Below are positions 1 to 10,086 of a stretch of DNA of 64,000 nucleotides, in pieces. A program made the translations under genes and the position numbers. Location: contig MHAY01000013.1 of NCBI GenBank assembly GCA_001804705.1, forward strand, positions 48,244-112,243, written 5' to 3'. The stretch comes from Ignavibacteria bacterium RIFOXYC2_FULL_35_21 (GTDB taxonomy: Bacteria > Bacteroidota > Ignavibacteria > Kapaibacteriales > UBA2268). Position 1 is the first letter of the stretch. Each line of letters begins with the position of its first letter. Below the pieces are notes generated by a model, which was given only the letters and a program-made list of their open reading frames with translations, was not told where the DNA came from and made no database searches.

Positions 1-793
1 TAGTTGAAAATGCAATCAGGGCAGGCTCTTCCACTGCTTTTGCGAATCTCTTAATTGGTATTTTGAATAATAACATTATAGGAATGAAAACAAGGAAGAT
101 TAAAACAAAGAGAGAGCCATAAAGTGTTAAAATTATTTTGCCAAGATTCATCAGGACGCCTATACCGCTATGTCCCACAGTATAGCACATGGCTGCACCA
201 ATACCGAATGGTGCAAATTTCATTACAATGCCGGTGAATTTGAACATCACTTCGGATAAGCCTTCGCAAAAATTCAGTATGGCTTCTTTAGGTTTTCCCT
301 TAACCTGTGTGAGTGCAATTCCAAATAGTATAGCAAAGAACACAATCTGTAAGACATCATTGTTTGCCGCAGATTCAAAGAAGCTTTTAGGGACTAAATG
401 CTCTAATGTTTCTTTCCAGGACATTTGTGCAGGAGTTACCTGAGATGTGGGTGATATTGATGATGGAAGTGTAATCCCGGCACCCGGCTGGGTAAGATTA
501 ACGGCTGCAAGCCCGATAAAAAGTGCTATTGTTGTTACAATTTCAAAATAAATAATTGACTTAAAAGCCAACCTCCCAACAGCCTTCAAATCGTCGCTAT
601 GACCTGCTATACCAACTACCAAAGTGCTGAAAAGAAGCGGGACAATTATAACTTTAATCATTTTCAGAAAAATATTAGATATGATTCTGATATGCTGTGA
701 TAACTCAGGGAAGAGCCACCCTGCTATAGCACCAATGACCATAGATATTAATATCCATTGAGTCAGGCTGATTCTTTTAATAAAAGTCCACAT
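1..793 (-). CDS. Dicarboxylate/amino acid:cation symporter (DAACS, GltP/DctA family), partial, runs off left edge
   Basis: Minus-strand reading frame from ATG at 793 (MWTFIKRISLTQWILISMVIGAIAGWLFPELSQHIRIISNIFLKMIKVIIVPLLFSTLVVGIAGH...) is typical of the family; absent from the ORF track because it is open at the window edge. Confidence 0.85.
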   Translation of the reverse strand, partial: MWTFIKRISLTQWILISMVIGAIAGWLFPELSQHIRIISNIFLKMIKVIIVPLLFSTLVVGIAGHSDDLKAVGRLAFKSIIYFEIVTTIALFIGLAAVNLTQPGAGITLPSSISPTSQVTPAQMSWKETLEHLVPKSFFESAANNDVLQIVFFAILFGIALTQVKGKPKEAILNFCEGLSEVMFKFTGIVMKFAPFGIGAAMCYTVGHSGIGVLMNLGKIILTLYGSLFVLIFLVFIPIMLLFKIPIKRFAKAVEEPALIAFST

Positions 794-980
794 TAATTCT
801 CACAATAATTTTTTAATAAATATAGCAGGTTAAAATAATAATTCGGCAATTATACAAAAATTCCAAAGATTTTCATAGATAAGAATTGCAAGAATATAAA
901 AAAGAGAAATAATCTTTTTAGATTTGCATAATTAATTTAATAAATACAAGTACAGCATCATTAAATGAATAATAAAATTA

Positions 981-3077
981 ATGGATGAAGAGAATAATAT
1001 AGAACAAATTGAACAGGAATTTCAAAATTCAAAGAAGCGATTATATAAATTCTGGTTAGTGCTTTTATTTATTAGTATCGGGTTCATTGCTGTTATCGTA
1101 AGATTATTTATAGTACAAATTATTGATTCCGAAAAATACCGGCAGCAGGCAAAACGCCAGCATGAAGCAAAAGTCCCGCTCAGAGCCGAAAGAGGAAATA
1201 TATATGACAGAAACGGTAATTTGATTGCAGGAACTGTAATGGGTATATCTCTTGCAGCAGACCCAACCGTTCTCACAGAAAAAGAAAAGTTGTGCTTTGA
1301 ACTCGAAAAATCCGCAGGTTTAAATTCCAGGGAATTACTCGGCAAAATCAAATCAACAGAAGGTGCATTTGTTTGGCTTGCAAGAGGTTTGATACCCGGT
1401 GATTTGATTGGTATTGATTCAATTAAATATAAGGGATTTATAAAATACATCGAGCCCAGAAGAAATTATTTATACTCACCTGTTGCCTCGCAGATAATCG
1501 GATGTACCGACGTTGACAACAAAGGCCTATCCGGTATTGAACTGAGTTTTGATACCCTACTCAGCGGAAAAAGCGGCTATATGATTATGCAAAGAGATGC
1601 AACCAGTCATATTCACCCGACTGCAAATCTTCCGACCATTGAGGCTATTCACGGGAAATCTGTCGTATTAACAATTGATATTGAATTGCAAAGGATAATT
1701 GAGTATGAACTGAAGAAAGGGATTGAAAAAACAAATGCTGCAGTCGGCACTGTCATAGCAATTGAACCTTCAACAGGTGAAATATTAGCAATGGCATCTT
1801 ACCCGAGTTATGACCCAAATGATTTGAAAAACACACAAGTATCAGCGATGAAAAACAGGGCTATAACCGATTTGTACGAACCCGGCTCAACTTTCAAAAC
1901 CATAACGGCTTCTGCAGCAATTGACAAAAACCTAATCACACCAGAAAAGCTTGTCAACGGGCACATGGGATTACTTGATTTCGGGAAATATCAAATCAAG
2001 GACGACCATCCGATAGGAACTGTAACTTTTGCCGATGCACTTGCCTATTCAAGCAATGTTGTTTTTTCACAAGTTGGGAATAGCATTCCTGATGATGATT
2101 TTGCAAATTATGTAATGAATTTCGGTTTCGGAAAACGATGGGGTGTAGAATTATCGGGAGAGCCTTCAGGTAGAATCAGAAAAGCAAATGAACTTACTAC
2201 AGCTTCAAAAAGATTCATGAGCTTCGGTTATGGCATTTCGGTAACACCTCTGCAAATGATTGCAGCATATTCTGCTATTGCTAACAAAGGGGTCCTGATG
2301 AAACCTCATATTGTCAAAGCTACCATTGATAATATCGGAGATACTACACATTTCAATCCTCGAACCATCCGAAGAGTCATATCAGAATTATCAGCAGAAA
2401 CAATAACTGATATGTTAGTTGGTGTTGTTGAAAAAGGAACCGGGAGGGAAGCAAAAATTGAAGGATACAAAACAGCAGGTAAGACAGGAACATCGCAAAA
2501 ACTTGTAAATGGCTCATATACAACACAAAATTATTATGCATCCTTTATAGGATTTTTCCCTGCAGATAAGCCTAAAATAGCTTTGCTTGTCTTACTCGAC
2601 AGCCCGAAAGGTTCTTACTATGGAGGTGCAACGGCAGCACCAATTTTTAAGAACATTTTAATGGATTGGCTTTCAATTAATCCAATTATTCAATCTGAAA
2701 AGGCAAAAGAAGATTCACTAAAACATGATTCAGTTTATGTCCCGGACTTTCGAGGATTATACGTCAAGGATGCAATTAGAATGGCTCAGAATATTAAATT
2801 GAAACTGAGTAATACATCAGATACAAACTCAATCATAATTTCACAAAATCCAAAACCAAATCAAAAAGTTCATAATTGGAAAATAATCGAATTACAAACA
2901 TTCAACAAAACAAAACAAGTAGAACTACCCGATGTACGTGGATTAACGCTTCGCAGAGCTATTACAATTCTTCATCATGCAGGTTATAAAACCAAAGTAA
3001 TTGGTTCAGGAAAAGTAAGTGAGCAACAATGGGCAAGAGATGGAAAATTCCGCACTTGTACTTTGTTTTGTAATTAA
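981..3077 (+). CDS. ftsI: Penicillin-binding protein 2 / FtsI-like transpeptidase with C-terminal PASTA domains
   Basis: N-terminal TM, transpeptidase motifs (EPGSTFKT, SSN, KTGTS), C-terminal PASTA repeats (VPDFRGLYVKDA, LPDVRGLTLRRA). Confidence 0.9.
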   Translation: MDEENNIEQIEQEFQNSKKRLYKFWLVLLFISIGFIAVIVRLFIVQIIDSEKYRQQAKRQHEAKVPLRAERGNIYDRNGNLIAGTVMGISLAADPTVLTEKEKLCFELEKSAGLNSRELLGKIKSTEGAFVWLARGLIPGDLIGIDSIKYKGFIKYIEPRRNYLYSPVASQIIGCTDVDNKGLSGIELSFDTLLSGKSGYMIMQRDATSHIHPTANLPTIEAIHGKSVVLTIDIELQRIIEYELKKGIEKTNAAVGTVIAIEPSTGEILAMASYPSYDPNDLKNTQVSAMKNRAITDLYEPGSTFKTITASAAIDKNLITPEKLVNGHMGLLDFGKYQIKDDHPIGTVTFADALAYSSNVVFSQVGNSIPDDDFANYVMNFGFGKRWGVELSGEPSGRIRKANELTTASKRFMSFGYGISVTPLQMIAAYSAIANKGVLMKPHIVKATIDNIGDTTHFNPRTIRRVISELSAETITDMLVGVVEKGTGREAKIEGYKTAGKTGTSQKLVNGSYTTQNYYASFIGFFPADKPKIALLVLLDSPKGSYYGGATAAPIFKNILMDWLSINPIIQSEKAKEDSLKHDSVYVPDFRGLYVKDAIRMAQNIKLKLSNTSDTNSIIISQNPKPNQKVHNWKIIELQTFNKTKQVELPDVRGLTLRRAITILHHAGYKTKVIGSGKVSEQQWARDGKFRTCTLFCN

Positions 3078-5135
3078 TTATTTTTCTATTAAAATCCTTG
3101 CATCAGCGACAACTATTTCATAATCTTTTATGAGTAGCGGATTAAGGTCCAATTCCTTAATTTCGGGTGCTATTTCGAGTAAGGCAGATAGACGAACAAT
3201 AATATCTGCATATTTATGCTCATCAACTTTTTGTTTTCCTCTAACACCCTGAAATATTTGATATGATTTCAAGTTACGAATCATATATAATGCCTCATCT
3301 GAATTGATGGGGCATAATCCATAAGTAAAGTCTTTTAGAACCTCGATGAAAATACCACCCACACCGCATAAAATTATAAATCCAAAATCCTTTTCATATT
3401 TAGCACCAATGAATAACTCGAAATCAGAATGCAGCATCGGTTGAATTAGCACTCCACTTGCCCCCTGAATTTTCATTAATCTTTTATAAGATTGGACTGC
3501 TTCATAATCACTACTTATATTTAGTATAACACCTCCAACATCGGTTTTATGAATGGGTCCTATAACCTTCATCACTAATGGAAAACCTACCTTAGAACAA
3601 GCCTGTAATACTTGTTCTTCATACGTTGCGATATATTCTTTTGCTCTTTTAATACCTGCAATATCTAATAATTCCTTTACTAATTCAGGTTTTAAAAAAC
3701 CATTTTCGTTTTCATTAATTAATTTACTTATTCTGTTACTATCGAATTTATATTTTGAAACTTCTTCAAAAGGTTTTGGGATATTATATACTTTTGACAT
3801 TGCATTTGCAAGTACGACCTCATCTTTAAAAAATACTCTTCCAAGTGAAATAAATGTGTCAATAGCATCTGATGCCTGTACGATTGAAGGGAGAACAGGC
3901 AAAATTGGTTTCCTGCAAATTTTCATTTTTTCATTTATCAACTCATAAACAGGGGTTACATCTGTCAATCCCGGTGTTCCGAAAATAACTACAGAGCCAT
4001 CAATATTATCGAATTTATTATCAATATAATCGAGAATAATTCCCAACTGTTCGGCTGTTCCTGTTGCAATGAAATCAATAGGATTTGCCACAGAAGAACC
4101 ATAATTCAAATTTGATAACAATTCATTTGCATCTTCACCTTTGATATGAGGAATATCAAATCCACCTTTTGACAATGAGTCTGTTAACATTACACCGGGT
4201 CCTCCAGCATGAGTTACAATTGCAATTCTTTTTCCTCGGAACTCAGGATAATTGAATATTCCTGCAACATAAGCAAGTTCTACCCTTCCAGAACATCGAA
4301 CCACTCCCGCCTTTCTGAATAATGCATCAACAGCTAAATCAGAACCGGCGAGTGCTCCCGTATGTGAAGATACAGCTCTTGAACCGGCATCTGTTGTTCC
4401 TGCCTTAATTGCAGCAATTCTGCATCCTTTCTTGATTAATGAACGACAATGTTTTAGAAATTTCTGAGGTTCATTTATTTGTTCAACATATATAAGTTTT
4501 ATTCTTGAACTTGTTTTTTCATCAAAAGTTTCATCCCAATATTGAATAATATCTTCGACACCTATTAATGCACTGTTTCCGACAGTAAACACACTTGAGA
4601 ATTTTATTCCCATTGGTATTGCAGTCTCGAGAATAAAAACAGCAGTTGCTCCTGAACCTGAAACGAAATCACATCCTTTAGTGTCAAGCACTGGCATCGG
4701 ACCGCCAAATAATCCTTTGTATGAAGTTGTCATAACACCCATACAGTTAGGACCAATCAGGCAACCATCGGCTTTTTTTACCATATCGGTAATTTTTTCC
4801 TCGAGAATTTTACCTTCTTCTCCCATTTCACTGAAACCTGCGGAGAGAACAATAAAAGATTTGCAACCAACTTGGTTAATAAGGATCTCTAATGTTTCCG
4901 GAATAAATTTTGAAGAAATGGCTATTATTGCGAGGTCAACTTCCTTTAACTCCGAAACACTTTTTAAGCAAGCTAATCCCTGTACTTGGGTTTCCTTAGG
5001 ATTCACAACAAATAGTTCACCTTTATATCCACCATCAACGATATTCTTAATTACTCTCCCGCCGGGTTTGGATAAATCATTTGACCCGCCGACAACAACG
5101 ATGCTTTTAGGTTCTATCAGCTCTTTAGGTATCAT
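3078..5135 (-). CDS. Acetate/acyl-CoA synthetase (ADP-forming), fused alpha and beta subunits
   Basis: CoA-binding N-terminus (SIVVVGGSNDLSKPGGRVIKNI), succinyl-CoA ligase-like and ATP-grasp regions. Confidence 0.85.
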   Translation of the reverse strand: MIPKELIEPKSIVVVGGSNDLSKPGGRVIKNIVDGGYKGELFVVNPKETQVQGLACLKSVSELKEVDLAIIAISSKFIPETLEILINQVGCKSFIVLSAGFSEMGEEGKILEEKITDMVKKADGCLIGPNCMGVMTTSYKGLFGGPMPVLDTKGCDFVSGSGATAVFILETAIPMGIKFSSVFTVGNSALIGVEDIIQYWDETFDEKTSSRIKLIYVEQINEPQKFLKHCRSLIKKGCRIAAIKAGTTDAGSRAVSSHTGALAGSDLAVDALFRKAGVVRCSGRVELAYVAGIFNYPEFRGKRIAIVTHAGGPGVMLTDSLSKGGFDIPHIKGEDANELLSNLNYGSSVANPIDFIATGTAEQLGIILDYIDNKFDNIDGSVVIFGTPGLTDVTPVYELINEKMKICRKPILPVLPSIVQASDAIDTFISLGRVFFKDEVVLANAMSKVYNIPKPFEEVSKYKFDSNRISKLINENENGFLKPELVKELLDIAGIKRAKEYIATYEEQVLQACSKVGFPLVMKVIGPIHKTDVGGVILNISSDYEAVQSYKRLMKIQGASGVLIQPMLHSDFELFIGAKYEKDFGFIILCGVGGIFIEVLKDFTYGLCPINSDEALYMIRNLKSYQIFQGVRGKQKVDEHKYADIIVRLSALLEIAPEIKELDLNPLLIKDYEIVVADARILIEK

Positions 5136-5309
5136 AAATCAAATTATTAAAAATGAAAATAAATATAATTAACAAAATTATAATATATGGATTAAAAAAT
5201 ATGTTCGGAATTGAAATAAATTGAATTACCATAGATTTTAAACAAGAAAAATAAATAATTATTTCATATATTAGTCATTATTGTATCCAATAAATTTATG
5301 TAGTTTGTC

Positions 5310-5681
5310 ATGACAATAAGGGAACAGGCTCAATACTGGTTTGAATGTTCGCAAAGCGATTTAAAAGCGGCTGAGAATAATTTTAAATCAGGTAATTATG
5401 ACTGGTGCTTATTTATTAGCCACTTAGCACTTGAAAAAGCACTTAAAAGTATTTATGTTCTGCTTATACAAGATACACCTCCAAGAACTCACGATTTAGT
5501 CAAATTGGCTCAGGCATCTGATTTGGATTTATCAGCAACATTAAAAAAATTATATTCTACGGTGAATACCTTTAATATTGAAGCAAGATATTCCGAATAT
5601 AAAAGTGATTTTCATAAAATCTGTACTAAAGATTTTGCACAAAATTATTTAACACAAATTAAGGAAAATTTGAATGGCTGA
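5310..5681 (+). CDS. HEPN domain protein (putative toxin of HEPN-MNT module)
   Basis: HEPN-type pattern (AENNFKSGNYDWCLFISHLALEKALKSIYV...PPRTHDLVKLA); overlaps downstream MNT ORF by 8 nt. Confidence 0.85.
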   Translation: MTIREQAQYWFECSQSDLKAAENNFKSGNYDWCLFISHLALEKALKSIYVLLIQDTPPRTHDLVKLAQASDLDLSATLKKLYSTVNTFNIEARYSEYKSDFHKICTKDFAQNYLTQIKENLNG

Positions 5682-5991
5682 AATCCCTGATAATGTCAAA
5701 AATATAATTGAAAAATTAATATCAAAGTTGGAGATTAATCAAATCAGAATTGATAAAGCAATTCTGTTCGGCTCATATGCTGAAGGGAAATATGATGAAT
5801 GGAGTGATATTGACCTTGCCCTGGTATCAAAAGATTTTTCAGGTTCACGTTTTTATGATAACCTGAAAGTACTGGACGCTGCATTAGATATTGATAGCGG
5901 TATTTCGCCTATGACGTATTTACCAGATGATTTTACTCCTGATAATTTATTTGTACGGGATATACTTAGAAAAGGAATACAGATAAGATGA
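5674..5991 (+). CDS. MNT-type minimal nucleotidyltransferase (putative antitoxin of HEPN-MNT module)
   Basis: GSxxxGxxxxxSDIDL motif (LFGSYAEGKYDEWSDIDLALVS). Confidence 0.87.
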   Translation: MAEIPDNVKNIIEKLISKLEINQIRIDKAILFGSYAEGKYDEWSDIDLALVSKDFSGSRFYDNLKVLDAALDIDSGISPMTYLPDDFTPDNLFVRDILRKGIQIR

Positions 5992-6010
5992 TAATTTTAC
6001 ATTTTTATAT

Positions 6011-6826
6011 TTAATTGCGAGTTATACGATAGAATAAATACGAAACAATCTTTGATGGCAAGAGTAATAAAAGCAATTCTCCAAATAATCTTAAATAATC
6101 TCCAAAACCGAATTTTAATTTCTTACGATATTGTTGTTTTAATTTAATTGTGTTTCTCAATTGCAGTTTGGTGTTTCTGCTTTTTATATTTGTTTTGTTT
6201 TGATAATATTTATACAATGGTTGCTCAATATTATGAAACTTCACACCCTGTAAATACCACCTTAACCATAACTCATAATCTTCAACATATTTGAATTGTT
6301 CATCTTCGCTATAAAACCAATATCTCGAAAATATCTCTCTTCTAATCAAAAGAGTAGGGTGTCCTAAAGAATTATATTTTCTAATAAACTTCAGGGGTTG
6401 TGGAGGATAAATCCTAACGAATATTAATTTACCATTCTCATCAACATAATCCAGTGCTGTACCGAGAACATCAATATCATTATTTGAATTTATAAAATTA
6501 ATTTGAATTTCAAATCTATCGGGAAGTGACTCATCATCAGCATCCTGCCTTGCGATAAATTCTCCGGATGCAGATTTTATTCCGATGTTCAGCGTTGGTG
6601 CAACACCGAGATTTTTATCGTTTATTATTAATTGAATTCTATTATCAGTTTTTGCAATTTCCTGAATTAAGGAGACTGCATCATGGTTTTGAGGATTATC
6701 AAGAACAATAATGAATTCATAATCCTGAAAGGTTTGGTTTAGTACTGAGTCAATTGCCCGTTTCAAAACTGTTGGTTCTTCCTTATAAACAGGCATTACT
6801 ATCGAAATTTTTGGACTTATACCCAA
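6011..6826 (-). CDS. Glycosyltransferase family 2
   Basis: ISIVMPVYKEEPTVLKRAIDSVLNQTFQDYEFIIV...RQDADDESLPDRFEIQ GT-A motifs. Confidence 0.88.
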   Translation of the reverse strand: MGISPKISIVMPVYKEEPTVLKRAIDSVLNQTFQDYEFIIVLDNPQNHDAVSLIQEIAKTDNRIQLIINDKNLGVAPTLNIGIKSASGEFIARQDADDESLPDRFEIQINFINSNNDIDVLGTALDYVDENGKLIFVRIYPPQPLKFIRKYNSLGHPTLLIRREIFSRYWFYSEDEQFKYVEDYELWLRWYLQGVKFHNIEQPLYKYYQNKTNIKSRNTKLQLRNTIKLKQQYRKKLKFGFGDYLRLFGELLLLLLPSKIVSYLFYRITRN

Positions 6827-8016
6827 TTATTTTCTCCGAGTAAATTCAAATACAAATTCTCATATTCATTTGCAATTTTCTCCCATGTAAATCTTTTTTT
6901 CCATGCCTCGAATCCGGATTCTGCCATAGCTGTTCTTTTTTCTTTATCATTATATAATTGTTCAAGCATCACGACACTATCCTTAATCTTAGTCCTGCTC
7001 AATCCTTTAAAAAATGTCGTCGGCAACATTTCGCCTGAACCAGACCATTCAATTATTTCTGATGAATTCCCAACATCAGTTACTATAAATGGTGTTTTTG
7101 ATGCCATACATTCAAAAAGGACAAGTGGCGAACATTCAACATTTGATGGAAAAATAAAAAGGTCTGACTCCTTAAATGCCTGTACTGTTTCTATACGTGG
7201 GACATCCAATACAATTACTTTTTTATTTAGTTTTTTTTGCCTTGAGCTTTGATTGAATATGAAAAGTTTGGCATCGAATATTTTCATAATTGGTTTGTAA
7301 AGGCCACTTCCTTCATTGCCAATCATAACAAGAATCGAATTCTTGATATTAGCTTTACTAAAAATACTCAAAGCCTCGGAGTGTCCTTTGAACCCGGTTC
7401 TTGAACCAACATGTAAAATCATAAAATCATCATTCTCGATTCCATATTTATTTCTGAATTCAATTCCTGTTTCTCTTAGAAATTCATCCTCGTCAGCACC
7501 ATTTGGAATTACTTTTATATTTTTTATTCCATGTTCCCTTGCAAAATCAATATCTCTATATTTGTCTGAAAGAAAAATATTCATATCATAAAGATTCATC
7601 CATTCAGCCATTTTTGAATAGTAGTTCTTATATGCACTTAAATACAAGCCTGAAAAACCAGTCGGAACAAATACTTTTTTTGATTTTAACCGGGATAATA
7701 ATGGCAATGTCAAATCGGTAGCCCACTGTTGTGCAGCGAAGTTGCAAATTATATCAAAATCATTATTAAGTAAAAATTCAATGTATTTATCTACTTCACC
7801 TTTAATTCCGCGTACATTATTTCCTTTAATCGAAAATTCTACAATCTTTACACCGTTGATGATTATATCTTTTCTATCATTCAATTTTGATGTTGCAACA
7901 GTTACTTCATGACCTTTCGATACAAGTCTTTCAGATATTTGTCTCGTAACCTCAGCCATTCCTGTGTGTGTAGGAAGATAAGATTCAACAGTATGTAGAA
8001 TTTTCATTTTTCTCAT
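6817..8016 (-). CDS. Glycosyltransferase family 4 (GT-B)
   Basis: TGMAEVTRQISERLVSKGHEVTVAT..., VIPNGADEDEF, LFIFPSNVECSPLVLFECMASKTPFIVTDVG; 10-nt overlap with 6011..6826. Confidence 0.88.
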   Translation of the reverse strand: MRKMKILHTVESYLPTHTGMAEVTRQISERLVSKGHEVTVATSKLNDRKDIIINGVKIVEFSIKGNNVRGIKGEVDKYIEFLLNNDFDIICNFAAQQWATDLTLPLLSRLKSKKVFVPTGFSGLYLSAYKNYYSKMAEWMNLYDMNIFLSDKYRDIDFAREHGIKNIKVIPNGADEDEFLRETGIEFRNKYGIENDDFMILHVGSRTGFKGHSEALSIFSKANIKNSILVMIGNEGSGLYKPIMKIFDAKLFIFNQSSRQKKLNKKVIVLDVPRIETVQAFKESDLFIFPSNVECSPLVLFECMASKTPFIVTDVGNSSEIIEWSGSGEMLPTTFFKGLSRTKIKDSVVMLEQLYNDKEKRTAMAESGFEAWKKRFTWEKIANEYENLYLNLLGENNWV

Positions 8017-9030
8017 TTATTTCAGATATTTATTAATAATGGCTATTATACCCCAAAACAATGTTCTGAATATTCCAAATATATCATACTTTATCGTTTT
8101 TAAAATGTTAATTATCATTGTTGGTGAGTACAATTTTGTTACGGCTATAAGAAGAATACGTCTTGCTGTATCATGATGAATCATGGTAATTTCTTTTTCT
8201 GATAATTTATTTTCATCTAAGAATTTTTCATTTGCTTTAATTATAGCTCCAATCATTTTTTTTGCATTTGCGATAGTTGCAAATTTCCATGTCCAAAATC
8301 CTTTTATTATTACCTCATCAATATCAGAATCAATATAATACGATAAATTTCTCCTGCAAATATTAATTGCACTTTGCAATTGTTCTGAATAAAGTGATAT
8401 AGATACTTTATTTCCACTTATTCTTAATAGTAAAAGAAAATCCTGAATATTATGAAATTTAACATTGTTTACAATTCTGCTCCAATAATCGTATTCCTCA
8501 GACCTTATAATATTATCATCAAAATAACCATAGTTTTTAACGATTGACTTCCTTATCATAACGGAAGGATGGCATATTGGATTTGAAAAAATCAAAGACC
8601 ACTTTATGAATGAATGATATTGAGGATATTCTATTTTATATTTGGGCTTTGAGTTTTCGCCAATAGCATAAACATTTGTTCCAATTACACCTATTTCAGG
8701 ATTTGAGTCCATATATTCAATTTGCTTTTCAAATCTTTGGGGAAGACTAATGTCATCGGCATCCATCCTTGCTATAAATTCACACTGACAATATTCAATA
8801 CCCTTTATTAGTGATTTTGCCCATCCAATATTTTTCTCATTTATTATCAGTTTAATTCTTTTGTCATCAAAAGAATTAATAATATTTCTTGTTGAATCAG
8901 TTGAACCGTCATCAACGATAATAAATTCAAAATCGGAATAAGTTTGATTGAGTATGCTCTGAATAGCTTCACCAAGGTGCTTTTCACCATTATAAACAGA
9001 CATCAGAACCGATACACGAGGTGAAGCCAT
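8017..9030 (-). CDS. Glycosyltransferase family 2
   Basis: VSVLMSVYNGEKHLGEAIQSILNQTYSDFEFIIVDDGSTD...RMDADDISLPQRFEKQ. Confidence 0.88.
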   Translation of the reverse strand: MASPRVSVLMSVYNGEKHLGEAIQSILNQTYSDFEFIIVDDGSTDSTRNIINSFDDKRIKLIINEKNIGWAKSLIKGIEYCQCEFIARMDADDISLPQRFEKQIEYMDSNPEIGVIGTNVYAIGENSKPKYKIEYPQYHSFIKWSLIFSNPICHPSVMIRKSIVKNYGYFDDNIIRSEEYDYWSRIVNNVKFHNIQDFLLLLRISGNKVSISLYSEQLQSAINICRRNLSYYIDSDIDEVIIKGFWTWKFATIANAKKMIGAIIKANEKFLDENKLSEKEITMIHHDTARRILLIAVTKLYSPTMIINILKTIKYDIFGIFRTLFWGIIAIINKYLK

Positions 9031-9031
9031 A

Positions 9032-10003
9032 TTAAATCTTAATTTCCTTCAACCATGATTTGTTTTCCAAATACCACTCAACTGTTCTTTTCAAGCCGTC
9101 ATCAAAATTAACCTTCGGCTCCCAGTCAAGAATACACTTTGCTTTTGATATATCCGCCCAGGTAACATCCATGTCAGTTTTTTGAAACTCTTTTTGATTA
9201 ATTAATGCTTTCTTTCCTAAATATTCCTCAATTTTTGAAATCATATATTTTATAGATATAGGATTCTTTCCTCCACCAAGATTTATAATTTCATATCCTA
9301 CTTCTTTTATTGCTTTAATTGTTCCATTAGCTATGTCATCAATATAAGTAAAATCTCTGCTCTGGGTGCCGTCACCGAAAAGTTCAATCGGTTTTCCTTC
9401 GTCAATCCATTTAATAAATCTGAAATAACTCATGTCGGGCCTGCCGGCAGGACCATAAACAGTAAAATAACGAAGAATGCTTACATCAATTCCGAAAAGA
9501 TAATGATATGTATATGCTATTAATTCTGCCGACTTCTTTGTAGCGGCATAAGTGGATATTGGCTTGTTTACGGGTAATTCTTCATTGAATGGCATCTCTT
9601 CACCGGCATAGGTTGAAGATGATGAAGCAATGACATATTTCTTAATATTAAATTCACGCATCAATTCAAGAAGATTCAGAGAACCATGAATATTTGTTGT
9701 AACATAAACATGAGGATTTTCAAGGCTATACCTAACACCGGCACGTGCTGCAAGATTAATGACAGCATCAAATTTGTACTTACCAAATATAACCTTCAAT
9801 GTCTGCAAATCTTCTATATCAGCCAATTCTAATTTGTATTTATAAAATTTAAGAAGTTGATTATTCCGATATTTCTTTAATTCGATATCATAATAATCGT
9901 TGAAATTATCTATACCAACTACCATATTACCCTGCTTCAGCAAAAGCTCAGCAGTCTTTGAACCGATAAATCCGGCACTACCGGTTAAGAGAATAGTCTG
10001 CAT
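9032..10003 (-). CDS. NAD-dependent epimerase/dehydratase (UDP-glucuronate 4-epimerase-like)
   Basis: ILLTGSAGFIGSKTAELLL Rossmann motif, YAATKKSAE catalytic motif, LRYFTVYGPAGRPDMSYFRF. Confidence 0.85.
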   Translation of the reverse strand: MQTILLTGSAGFIGSKTAELLLKQGNMVVGIDNFNDYYDIELKKYRNNQLLKFYKYKLELADIEDLQTLKVIFGKYKFDAVINLAARAGVRYSLENPHVYVTTNIHGSLNLLELMREFNIKKYVIASSSSTYAGEEMPFNEELPVNKPISTYAATKKSAELIAYTYHYLFGIDVSILRYFTVYGPAGRPDMSYFRFIKWIDEGKPIELFGDGTQSRDFTYIDDIANGTIKAIKEVGYEIINLGGGKNPISIKYMISKIEEYLGKKALINQKEFQKTDMDVTWADISKAKCILDWEPKVNFDDGLKRTVEWYLENKSWLKEIKI

Positions 10004-10086
10004 ATTTCACTCATCAAATTAACAATTATCGTTAATTAGCAAAATCTATACCTCTAAAATAAAAGAAAATCTAATAACTAAGATTA

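Noticed and set aside
189-443. 84-aa plus-strand ORF
   Set aside because: Antisense to the partial DAACS symporter gene running off the left edge
2940-3077. Suspected frameshift at the end of ftsI (odd final residues GKFRTCTLFCN)
   Set aside because: Alternative frames give no better PASTA ending, so the annotated stop is kept
4681-5172. 163-aa plus-strand ORF
   Set aside because: Antisense to the start of the acyl-CoA synthetase gene
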